Assembly (NCBI GenBank): GCA_015061765.1 | Contig: SUVZ01000058.1 | Coordinates: forward strand, 1 to 13,349 | Reading direction: 5' to 3' | From: Lentisphaerota bacterium | GTDB taxonomy: Bacteria > Verrucomicrobiota > Kiritimatiellia > RFP12 > UBA1067 | Length of the DNA: 13,349 nt | Shown: positions 6,063-13,349 of the stretch, one piece after another | How the letters are laid out: the number at the start of each line of letters is the position of its first letter | How positions within the stretch are numbered: position 1 is the first letter of the stretch | Program-made: the position numbers and the translations under genes | Notes under the pieces: generated by a model | Told to the model about the DNA's origin: nothing | Database searches by the model: none | What the model saw: only the letters and a program-made list of their open reading frames with translations

Positions 6063-6137
6063 TTTTTGTTCACCCCGCTTTTTTAGCCTATTTACAGATA
6101 TTCAACAATTCTCCTGCTAAAATAAAGTCTTATCAGG
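6053..6137 (-). repeat. Leader-like dispersed repeat, copy 2
   Basis: The copy 2 block starts about 11 bases after the stop codon of the GH20-like gene and runs nearly to the hexosaminidase start. It shares the 17-mer ATATTCAACAATTCTCC (plus strand, 6098-6114) and flanking words with 2558-2654. On the minus strand a TTGTTG is followed 17 bp later by TAAAAA, a weak possible promoter. The alternative is an RNA element in the intercistronic leader. Confidence 0.65.
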
Positions 6138-6147
6138 TCCCCACGTA

Positions 6148-7299
6148 CTACAAACAGTCACTCCAATATTTCCGCTTGGCGGCCCCGAACCGGACCAGGC
6201 CGTCTATCGTATGATCCTCGCCTTTCTCATGCTTCCGATCCGGTATGGAAGCGGCAGGGACGGACATTGCCCATGGCGCCGAGCAGATTCCCAGCATAAG
6301 CGAGGGATCCATGCGCTCCTTGCAGAACTTCACCAAGGCTTCTGTTGCGTCTTTTTCAAACCAGTTCGATGTACAGGGCAGCTGCTTGAATCCCGCCTCC
6401 TGCAGCACAAGAAACGCCGCCGCTCCCTGAAGGACCTCGGGCCAACCCTTACGCGTATTCTCGAAATCCGTCTTCCACGTAAGCGCCTTTTCGGAAAAGT
6501 CACTGCGGTAATACCAGTTCTGCTGCAGGACGCCCTTGGACATCCGCTTGAGATAAACCGCTTTGCTGTACCATACGGCATCGGACCACATGACGGCCTG
6601 CGCACCATTCTTCTCGACCTGACCAACCGTGAAGTTTACGTCGTGCCACCACAAATCACCCTGTCTTGCGGTGACGTGATAGTGATTGTGCTGGTCGGCG
6701 GCGTGCTCTTCGTCGTAACCGATGTGAAAGAACCGCGGATGGTCGAAGATCTCGCAGGTATCACGGATCACATCCGCGACAACTTCGTAATATTTGCGCG
6801 TCGAGACCATCCGATGGTATTCCTTGAGCCAGGCATCATGCGTTGCCGAAAAGTTCAATTTGGGGATTGGTTCAAGACCCATCGCCCGGAGTCGGGATAA
6901 TTCATTGCGCATCTTTTCGATGTTCCATGTCCCTGGAACAGCAAGTTCCGGATGACTTGGATATAAAAGTCCTTCGCCAAGATCTATGAACACCAGATTG
7001 CATCCTTCGTTCCGCGCGACATCGCACGTCTTCCGGAACACGGCATCGTCGCAGCGGAGATAACTGTGGTATTTGACCTTTCTAGTCGGGCCCTTCGGCT
7101 GCGGATTCGTCTTCTCCTCTTCTATGCTCTTGGCATATTGGTCCGGGGAAAACTCGAAATCATCCCACATGTTCGCCCCCAGATGAAGCAAGGCCGCCCA
7201 TATAAAACTGCCGCCGTCTGCCGCCAGCGACGGCATCGCCGCCATAGCCGCCGACGACAGCACAAAATCACGACGCGTCATCACACTATCCATTCTCAT
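6148..7299 (-). CDS. Tat-exported GH20-like glycosidase
   Basis: The 383-residue protein has a twin-arginine signal (RRDFVLSSAAMAAMPSLAA, R9-R10), so it is exported. The mature part looks like a bare TIM barrel related to GH20. FHIGYDEE (191-198) matches the GH20 HIGGDE signature and keeps the D196-E197 pair; PKLNFSATHDAWL (146-158) takes the place of the barrel strand that in GH20 carries PEIxxPGH. The usual N-terminal alpha/beta domain is absent, and sequence outside these motifs differs strongly from the neighbouring hexosaminidase, so substrate and even activity are uncertain. It begins six bases after the stop of the 1325-residue gene, which implies translational coupling. The start could also be at 7293 or 7281, nearer the RR motif. 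Confidence 0.75.
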   Translation of the reverse strand: MRMDSVMTRRDFVLSSAAMAAMPSLAADGGSFIWAALLHLGANMWDDFEFSPDQYAKSIEEEKTNPQPKGPTRKVKYHSYLRCDDAVFRKTCDVARNEGCNLVFIDLGEGLLYPSHPELAVPGTWNIEKMRNELSRLRAMGLEPIPKLNFSATHDAWLKEYHRMVSTRKYYEVVADVIRDTCEIFDHPRFFHIGYDEEHAADQHNHYHVTARQGDLWWHDVNFTVGQVEKNGAQAVMWSDAVWYSKAVYLKRMSKGVLQQNWYYRSDFSEKALTWKTDFENTRKGWPEVLQGAAAFLVLQEAGFKQLPCTSNWFEKDATEALVKFCKERMDPSLMLGICSAPWAMSVPAASIPDRKHEKGEDHTIDGLVRFGAAKRKYWSDCL

Positions 7300-7305
7300 C
7301 GCCTT

Positions 7306-10300
7306 TCATTTGTCGTTGAAAAACTTGAAACCGCCGCGCGGCAGATCCACCTCTATCGGCTTGGCGCCCAGTCCGCGCGGGTAGAGTACGCGCTTGCCCG
7401 GCATCTTCGCCGCCACGGCAAACCATCCGTCACCCGCAAAAACCTGATCGCCGTGTCTCGAATAGACGTGAACCCCTGCCTCCTCGGCAAACTTGCGCAA
7501 CAGTTCCGAAGGAATGCCCGGAACCGTGCAAAGGACGCTCCGCCAGGCGGGGAACTTCCGCGTCGCCAGCGCCGCGCCATGCCCGACCTTCGGATTGCAC
7601 AACATCGCCCCATGCACGAACCAGCCCATTTCCTCGGCCGCAGGATCGTTGACGACCAGCCACGGCAAGCTGTCGCGCGCAGCTCCCCACATTATGCGTC
7701 GGCCATCAGGAAAGGCCTCGACAGTATAGGCTCCGCGTGCAATGTCATTCCCCGTAACTTCCGTTACGGCGATGCCGGTCATATCCTTCACGCACGCAGC
7801 TCCCTTCTCGCGTCCACGTATATAGCCGGGATAGCCAGAAAAAACTACGGTTCGCCCATCTCTGCACAGCAGGTTCTTTACCGCCTCGCGCGTTACCTCG
7901 TCAACCGCGTGCGCAGTCGGTAGAACGACAAGCCTGTACTGGTGCAGACGTCCCTTTTCGGCCAAAAGCGGAAGATCCTCCAGCAGATAAATGTCGCTTG
8001 GCGCACCTATCGCCGCGACTTCCGTCATCATCGGCGAGCAGGCTTCGTTGGAAAGCATCAGCGGCGCAAGGCGTTCGACATCCGTCGAACGTTCGGACAC
8101 GAACACGGCAATCTGTGCCTGCGACGCGCGATTGGCCAGGTGCGCATCCATGAAAACGCGACACTTCTCAATCTCGCTGGCATACCATGGATCGCGGAAC
8201 CACCCCTGTCCGAACAGATCCATCCACCACGTCGAGCCGCCTTCGGTGAAAACGTTTACGAAATTGCGCCAAAGGAGATCGTGCGTAGTCCCGACATTGT
8301 CGGACACGCAGAAGATATCATTTGCGGCAAGGTGAGTACGCGTATCCTCCTCTCCATAATAGAGTTTACCGTGCAGGGCGATCGATCCCGGAACCGTCTG
8401 CGGCATTCCCGCACCGCCCGGTCCCCGAACACTGTAGTCGAAAGGTCCGCTCACCATGTCCACGTCGGGCGATGAAAGCACCCGTTGAAGCGAATAGTGT
8501 CCGCATCCGAGAACTTCGCCCCCGTTCGGCCAAAAGAAGAAGTAGCCGTAGAATACACCGCATATCTTGGTTCGCCCAAGCTTCGCCAGTTCGTCCTTTG
8601 TAGAACGCGCAAGAAAAAGCACGCAATCGGCCATCTCTTCACTCTGGAAACGGCGGAAGCGCACAGCCTCCGACTCTTTTGCGGGGTCCAAAAGCCGCCG
8701 CCTGTCGCGACATCCCTGCGAGACGAAGACCGATGGCTTAGGCGCGGCTCCTCCGAACTTCGCAATATGGGATTTCGAATAGTCCGCAACGCAACATCCC
8801 CAGGTATAGCTGTTTTCTGCACAACTTCCAAGACCAGGATGATATCCGATGACATGGTTTCCCCATTTCAACTCGCAGTGACGTATCACCTTGCGCAACG
8901 ACGAATCCATCAGCGTTCGCCACGCCTTGCCGGACGGCCCCGCACAGCTCGTCACGGCATAATCGCCACGTGCCGCATCATAGACCTTTATCATTTCATC
9001 GGCATGCATCTTGCGGAACCAGTCCGGTGTAACCATCCTGACGCGAACGAGAACCTGCGCATCAGGATCGTTCGCAACAATCATTTCCATTGTCCTGTCA
9101 ATCATCTCCGGCGTCAAGGTCGGAACGGCCGCCAGCCCTCCCTCGCCATAATTAACGTCGCCCCCATGCGGATTCGGCATTTCGGGAGCCCCCATAAATG
9201 AATAGAGGTGCACACCCGCCTTTCTGAATACGGCGACATCCTCTGATTTCATGTACCGATTCCAATGCATGAGCCCGTTCGACGGCTTACCGTTGATCCA
9301 TAGCGCCGGCATGCCGCCATACTCGCGAACTTCGGCGACAGTCGGCTTCGCAGGCGCAAGCCGGATGAACGATACGCCCATAGGTGGCAACGAGTACCTT
9401 ACCTTCCGCCCCGCAACCGTTACATCGCCGTCCGGCAGATAACGGTCTTCCAGATTCCACTCCCCGTATTCGAGATCGGCGGACGCGGCAAGCGGATTCG
9501 TGGTCAGGTTACAGGCGAGCAGGTAGAGCTTTCCGTCCTTTACCCACGTACGGCACGACAGACGATCGGGATCTGACGGCACAACCGACGGCCTCTGCTC
9601 AACCGACAATAGAATCGGCACAACCTTCGCAATCTCTTCGTGTGCGGCAACCGTCTGTTTCCAGAGCCTTGGAAAGTCCGGTTGCTTCTGCATACTCCCG
9701 AAGGAAAATGAAATAATGCCGTTTGCGCCGGCGGCGATATGCTGCCAATTCATATTGCGCATCTCGGCCATCGTCGGGAATCGCGCACCGGGATTCCAAT
9801 CGGCCTTGAGCCACGACCAGCTGTAGGACTGCGGCGTGTTCCAGAACGGCATCACCCCGAACGTAGTCTTGAGCCCTTCGCGCGTAAGACGGGTCGGAGT
9901 CGCAATCACCTGCTCAGCCTTGTCGCCATGATAGCCGATCGGATATGAATCGATCCCCAGCACGTCGGCGGTCTGCATGAAACCGCGCAATTCGTCGGTG
10001 CGGCAGTGGACTCCCCACATAGGATGGTCCGGATCCCATTCCCGGTAAAGTTCGCACAACCGCCTCCGGGCGGGAATCTCGGCTGCGGGCGGCTCGTCGA
10101 AAACAAACCAGCCCAGCAGGGCCGGATGGTCTTTCAGCGACATGACCTCCTTGCGGTGGAATGCCTCCACCTTCTCCTGGGTGTCGAGTTTGAGCTGTTT
10201 CCCCCAATATGAGCCAAGTATCACCGAACCTCTGCCGCCAAACGCCATCAATCCGGCCTTCCGGCAGACGTTCAATCCCGAACGGTCCACGGGGCAGAAC

Positions 10301-11283
10301 GGAGCGACGCAATTGAACGGAGTGTTGGAGAACGCCGCGATCATGTCGGCATCCACGCGGTTCACGAACATTCCCAGCGGATAGAACGGACGGCCGTCGA
10401 CCATGCAGCGACCGTGGCGGTCGATGCACACGCGCCGTGCGGGAAGCTCCCGCACGTGCGCAAAGCCAAGAGACGCCGTCGAAACATGACTGCCGCAGAA
10501 GAGCTCCCCCGTCACCTGATTCGTTCCGAACGCCATTTCGGAAACATCGATCTTCAGCGAAAAGACATCCGGCGCCAGCCGCTGCGCACTCCGGACGACC
10601 TGCTTGCCCGACGCATCGACGAAACGGAACGACGCGCGGCTCTTCGCAGGATCGCACGGAGGATACACCGCCGCATGGAACTCCACTTCGCCTTCGGCGG
10701 CCATTGCCCGATAGGCGTCCGAACAGAGAAACGACAGGGAAGGCTCCCCCATCTCCACGACATCGACATTGTCGAAGATGACGCGGCCCTTCACTCCCTT
10801 GGATACGCCCAAAACGATGGTCACGTTCTCGGCATCCTCGGGCAGGCTCTCGACGAAACCCTCGAAGCGCGCATACTCGCGAACGCCGGAGACGGGGATG
10901 TCCGTGCGCACGTCGCAGACCTTTGCGGTCTCACCCTTGCCGAACGAGAGACCGATGTACGGGAAGCCTTCCGGACATTCAAGATTGACGGTCCGCACAT
11001 AGACGGAATAGCGGTACCGTACACCCTTTCGCCAACCTTTAAGGCTTTGGCACGCGACGGAGCTGCCATCCGGACACGGCGTTGCGGAGTCCCACGCCAG
11101 GCCGCGCGTACCGTAGTAGCCGTGCCCTCCGACAAGACGGAATCCTTTGCCGCCAAGCGTCCATCCCGGCGGCACGCCCGTCTTCGAATCCTCGAACGCA
11201 GAATTCACCAATGGCAGACTGTCCGCCGCAAACAAGCCGTGCATCGCCGCGCAAACGGCCGCAACCAGAATCGATGTCTTCAT
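7306..11283 (-). CDS. Giant secreted protein with two fused glycosidase-like barrels
   Basis: This 1325-residue exported protein has, in order: a signal peptide (1-20); a CBM4/9-like jelly roll (about 22-180, NSAFED...PPGW to VIFDNVDVVE); a beta-sandwich linker (180-280); a first clan GH-A-like TIM barrel (about 285-555) with HPALLGWFVFDEP, where E397 fits an acid/base; a beta domain (560-645); and a second barrel (about 650-1045). E823 (CAENSYTW) and E978/E979 (HGKLYYGEED) are candidate catalytic acids of the second barrel, which also has STWWMDLFGQGWF. A GH42-like trimerisation-type Rossmann domain (1055-1210, RLVVLPTAHAVD, GRTVVFSG) and a beta tail end the protein. Barrel 2 recalls beta-galactosidase-like families; the exact family is not assigned. 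A GGGGAGGAT site sets the start. Confidence 0.8.
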   Translation of the reverse strand: MKTSILVAAVCAAMHGLFAADSLPLVNSAFEDSKTGVPPGWTLGGKGFRLVGGHGYYGTRGLAWDSATPCPDGSSVACQSLKGWRKGVRYRYSVYVRTVNLECPEGFPYIGLSFGKGETAKVCDVRTDIPVSGVREYARFEGFVESLPEDAENVTIVLGVSKGVKGRVIFDNVDVVEMGEPSLSFLCSDAYRAMAAEGEVEFHAAVYPPCDPAKSRASFRFVDASGKQVVRSAQRLAPDVFSLKIDVSEMAFGTNQVTGELFCGSHVSTASLGFAHVRELPARRVCIDRHGRCMVDGRPFYPLGMFVNRVDADMIAAFSNTPFNCVAPFCPVDRSGLNVCRKAGLMAFGGRGSVILGSYWGKQLKLDTQEKVEAFHRKEVMSLKDHPALLGWFVFDEPPAAEIPARRRLCELYREWDPDHPMWGVHCRTDELRGFMQTADVLGIDSYPIGYHGDKAEQVIATPTRLTREGLKTTFGVMPFWNTPQSYSWSWLKADWNPGARFPTMAEMRNMNWQHIAAGANGIISFSFGSMQKQPDFPRLWKQTVAAHEEIAKVVPILLSVEQRPSVVPSDPDRLSCRTWVKDGKLYLLACNLTTNPLAASADLEYGEWNLEDRYLPDGDVTVAGRKVRYSLPPMGVSFIRLAPAKPTVAEVREYGGMPALWINGKPSNGLMHWNRYMKSEDVAVFRKAGVHLYSFMGAPEMPNPHGGDVNYGEGGLAAVPTLTPEMIDRTMEMIVANDPDAQVLVRVRMVTPDWFRKMHADEMIKVYDAARGDYAVTSCAGPSGKAWRTLMDSSLRKVIRHCELKWGNHVIGYHPGLGSCAENSYTWGCCVADYSKSHIAKFGGAAPKPSVFVSQGCRDRRRLLDPAKESEAVRFRRFQSEEMADCVLFLARSTKDELAKLGRTKICGVFYGYFFFWPNGGEVLGCGHYSLQRVLSSPDVDMVSGPFDYSVRGPGGAGMPQTVPGSIALHGKLYYGEEDTRTHLAANDIFCVSDNVGTTHDLLWRNFVNVFTEGGSTWWMDLFGQGWFRDPWYASEIEKCRVFMDAHLANRASQAQIAVFVSERSTDVERLAPLMLSNEACSPMMTEVAAIGAPSDIYLLEDLPLLAEKGRLHQYRLVVLPTAHAVDEVTREAVKNLLCRDGRTVVFSGYPGYIRGREKGAACVKDMTGIAVTEVTGNDIARGAYTVEAFPDGRRIMWGAARDSLPWLVVNDPAAEEMGWFVHGAMLCNPKVGHGAALATRKFPAWRSVLCTVPGIPSELLRKFAEEAGVHVYSRHGDQVFAGDGWFAVAAKMPGKRVLYPRGLGAKPIEVDLPRGGFKFFNDK

Positions 11284-11314
11284 TTATGTCGCATCCTCCC
11301 CTGAAACCGCCGTC

Positions 11315-13126
11315 TCACCTGATCACCACGGACAGCCCGCGCGGTTTGTCCTCGAACACAAGCCGGTAATAATCCATTCCGGCCCATTCGTCCGACTGCT
11401 CGCAGTCGTGCGAAAAAGCGAACGCATTCAAACCGGCCCTGAAAGTACCGGCGGGGATTTCGACTTCCGCGACATCCTTCTTGAGAAGATCTCCGCTCCA
11501 GAACTCACTCCCATTCAGCTTCACCGTCCAGCGGGACGTGGCATCTGGCGTTTTCTTGTTCGCGACCTTGAACCCAAGCCACGCCCTGACGTTCACAAGC
11601 GAGGCGGGGACATAGGTGTTAAGAGTGATTTTCTTCTGCTTCTTTGTTCCGTCCGTTTCGAATATCGCACGGCGCAGATGCCTTTGGGTATCCGGATCTC
11701 CGATGTAAAAGTTCTCGACAGCCTCCGCTCCGCCTTCCTCGGAGAAATCCGGCCAGTCGCCATCGGCCTTGCCAAGTTGCCATCCACCCCCGATCGAGAG
11801 CGCATCAATCCCCAATTTCCCTGCGAGATTTCCGGTGCGGCGGACTTCCAGTGAAATCCTTCCTGACGCATTCGGCTTCCAGTTGCGTCTGCGGACGCGC
11901 AATGCACACTCCACCCCATCGGACAGAACCGCCTGATCCGCCAGTTCTCCGTTCACAAACAGCTGCACGGGGCACGATACGGCATCCGACATCACCGGAG
12001 TGAGCAAAACAGTTTTGCCGAGACCGTCTTCCTCTTCCCGGAAACCGGTCTCGATGAAGAGCGATGGATTCTCCGCCGTCAACTCATTGCGCATCTTGCC
12101 GCAGTCCATTGCGGCCGGGTCGAACACCGATTCCGGATTCGCACCAAATTCATCCGGCGAGCCGTTTGCCGCGCCGAGCGAAAGCGATTCGCCCCAGTAC
12201 CCCGCAAAAACCGCCCGGGCTTCATCGTCTTCGAGAGCGCGGTTCCATATCTTCAGTTCGGCGATTCTGCCATTGAACGATTTCGGACTGGCGGCGGTCT
12301 TTTCGAAAATGACCCATGCATCACCGTAAGTCTCGCCGCCTATGACAAGTCTCCCCTCACCGTCCGCAACAAGAGGCGTCGCCAACGCTGTTGCATTCCA
12401 TTCGTCGTATACGCCCCTGTGTCCGCGCATCACCTTCACGTCAGTCGTTTCGCCGTCGGTCGTATACCGGAGCATAACATCATACCACTGGTTCGAAACG
12501 ACTGCAAAATACGTTCCGTCGCCGTTTTTGACGGTATTGTTCTTCTTGCCGACCCAGACCTCCAGCACACTCGTAACACCGTCACTGAGCGGCTTTACGC
12601 TGAAACCATAGCCGGCATTGCCGCTATAGCTCCAGGAGTCAAACGCGATACAGGCCTGGTTGGGCTTGGGATAGGCATATCCGTCCCAGCGGAAACGGCA
12701 AAAGATCGTTCTGCCGTTCGCGCATGAAGCGGTTGCCGCAGGATTCCTGAAAACGAGCGCGTCGAGCTTCGTCGCCCATTTTCCGTTGGCCTCTTCATAA
12801 CTCTGCGTTATTTTTACGGCCTGTCGCTCCGGCGACCCGAAATAGAAGAAATCGCGGTATGCGGTTTCGGCGGAAAAGGCCAACGCCCTTCCGTATTCCG
12901 CCGCACCGCCGCCTGAAGAGCCGACAGCCATCGCATTTACCGTCTCCGTAAGATCGGCCTTGCCGTTTCCGTCCAAATCGCCCAGCGTCTTCAGGTCGAA
13001 ATACAGGCCATCAGACACCCTGGCAGACACGTTCAGCGCAAGAACAGCAGCCAAGGCCATGACCATTTCCTTGAACCACACGTATTGACATTTCAAATTA
13101 GGCTTTTTGACTTCTCTCGTTGTCAT
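11315..13126 (-). CDS. Exported LamG-domain protein with EF-hand/dockerin-like loop
   Basis: The 603-residue protein starts at the ATG at 13126, preceded by AAAGGAA (13134-13140). The longer frame from 13240 would overlap the upstream gene and has no such site. A hydrophobic stretch (MVMALAAVLALNVSA, 21-35) serves as signal or anchor. An EF-hand/dockerin-type loop with D50, D52, N54, K56, D58 and E61 (DLDGNGKADLTE) follows. Residues about 115-310 form a LamG/concanavalin-type sandwich ending in FNGRIAELKIWNRAL. After a linker come two beta-rich domains; the last (about 500-592, WTVKLNG to MDYYRLVFED) recalls the CBM-like domain III of polysaccharide lyases. No catalytic residues are recognised, so a glycan-binding or surface-presentation role is likely. 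It precedes the giant enzyme by 31 bp, in the same operon. Confidence 0.8.
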   Translation of the reverse strand: MTTREVKKPNLKCQYVWFKEMVMALAAVLALNVSARVSDGLYFDLKTLGDLDGNGKADLTETVNAMAVGSSGGGAAEYGRALAFSAETAYRDFFYFGSPERQAVKITQSYEEANGKWATKLDALVFRNPAATASCANGRTIFCRFRWDGYAYPKPNQACIAFDSWSYSGNAGYGFSVKPLSDGVTSVLEVWVGKKNNTVKNGDGTYFAVVSNQWYDVMLRYTTDGETTDVKVMRGHRGVYDEWNATALATPLVADGEGRLVIGGETYGDAWVIFEKTAASPKSFNGRIAELKIWNRALEDDEARAVFAGYWGESLSLGAANGSPDEFGANPESVFDPAAMDCGKMRNELTAENPSLFIETGFREEEDGLGKTVLLTPVMSDAVSCPVQLFVNGELADQAVLSDGVECALRVRRRNWKPNASGRISLEVRRTGNLAGKLGIDALSIGGGWQLGKADGDWPDFSEEGGAEAVENFYIGDPDTQRHLRRAIFETDGTKKQKKITLNTYVPASLVNVRAWLGFKVANKKTPDATSRWTVKLNGSEFWSGDLLKKDVAEVEIPAGTFRAGLNAFAFSHDCEQSDEWAGMDYYRLVFEDKPRGLSVVIR

Positions 13127-13161
13127 TGATTTGTTCCTTTCTTTGTTAATCATCTTGCGGA

Positions 13162-13349
13162 CTATTTGCGAATTTGCTCCAGCGCGACCTGCACGGCGCA
13201 GGGGGTTTCCCTGCCGGTCCAGTCCTGGGAGGCGACCCATTCCTCGGCGGCGAAAATGCGCTGCGCGGCTTCCTCGTAATCGACTCCGCCAAGCTCAATA
13301 AGAAGACGGATTCCACGGTCGATGAGCTTCTTGTTGGAGATGGAGACCC
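13162..13349 (-). CDS. C-terminal end of a MurQ-like etherase (partial)
   Basis: The last 61 codons of a gene that enters from the right edge, ending in TAG at 13164-13162. The visible tail (starts VSISNKKLIDRGIRLLIELG, then VDYEEAAQRIF) resembles the small helical C-terminal domain of MurQ, which splits MurNAc 6-phosphate into GlcNAc 6-phosphate and lactate, where NxKLxxRxxRI and xxEEA patterns recur. The catalytic SIS domain lies outside the window, so the identity is tentative. Codon use and reading frame look genuine throughout. It ends 35 bp before the LamG gene, with no clear terminator between, so it is probably the first or an earlier gene of the same operon. An amino-sugar role would fit the GH20 genes downstream. 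Confidence 0.45.
   Translation of the reverse strand, partial: VSISNKKLIDRGIRLLIELGGVDYEEAAQRIFAAEEWVASQDWTGRETPCAVQVALEQIRK

Noticed and set aside
10414..11304. 296-codon plus-strand ORF opposite the giant gene's N-terminus
   Set aside because: Antisense shadow with arginine-rich composition, lying over clear signal-peptide and jelly-roll coding sequence.
13127..13240. N-terminal extension of the LamG protein from an ATG at 13240
   Set aside because: It overlaps the upstream partial gene in another frame and lacks a signal peptide, whereas the ATG at 13126 has AAAGGAA at a good distance.
1..13349. CRISPR array, tRNA or rRNA genes
   Set aside because: No regularly spaced repeats with unique spacers, no tRNA cloverleaf and no rRNA sequence were noticed when reading both strands. 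The repeats found are paired or palindromic instead.

Overview
The window holds a minus-strand cluster of secreted carbohydrate-processing genes, followed downstream (toward position 1) by a repeat-rich non-coding stretch and a group II intron. GC content is fairly high. The Tat-type signal peptides, LamG and CBM-like jelly-roll domains, very large secreted glycosidases and GH20 enzymes suggest a glycan-degrading bacterium of the Planctomycetes-Verrucomicrobia-Lentisphaerae group, perhaps a gut Kiritimatiellae-like lineage. This is an inference from gene style; there is no rRNA or marker gene to prove it.

Layout in direction of transcription, from right to left. At 13349-13162 lies the C-terminal end of a gene whose tail resembles MurQ (N-acetylmuramic acid 6-phosphate etherase). 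After 35 bp comes a 603-residue exported LamG protein with an EF-hand/dockerin-like loop (13126-11315). After 31 bp comes a 1325-residue secreted protein that joins two glycosidase-like TIM barrels (11283-7306). Only 6 bp later comes a short Tat-exported GH20-like barrel protein (7299-6148). After a 102-bp gap containing a repeat-derived leader comes a standard GH20 beta-N-acetylhexosaminidase (6045-4516). After a further 159-bp gap, with a -10-like box, a stem-loop and a copied piece of the hexosaminidase gene start, comes a Tat-exported purple-acid-phosphatase-like metallophosphoesterase (4356-3028). The first four genes look like one operon; the last two may also have their own promoters.

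Region 3027-2201 has no convincing gene. It contains a REP/RAYT-style GGGGTCAGGCC motif, a leader block shared with the hexosaminidase upstream region, a near-perfect 26-bp palindrome, a degenerate 9-bp repeat, and a 42-codon ORF whose stop codon touches a long stem-loop. Region 2200-301 is a group II intron on the minus strand, with a reverse transcriptase/maturase (402-1766, TTG start), recognisable domain II/III sequence and a clear domain V at 349-381. Its 3' end lies directly beside a near-consensus sigma-70 promoter (292-263). Region 262-1 has no supported gene.

Working model: the cluster trims GlcNAc- or galactose-containing glycans (mucin, chitin-like or peptidoglycan-derived) outside the cytoplasm. 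The LamG and CBM-like modules bind substrate, the exo-glycosidases and the phosphoesterase remove terminal groups, and, if the MurQ reading is right, an amino-sugar step follows in the cytoplasm. The most unusual items are the double-barrel enzyme with its GH20-like partner and the copied gene-start and leader sequences around the hexosaminidase gene.
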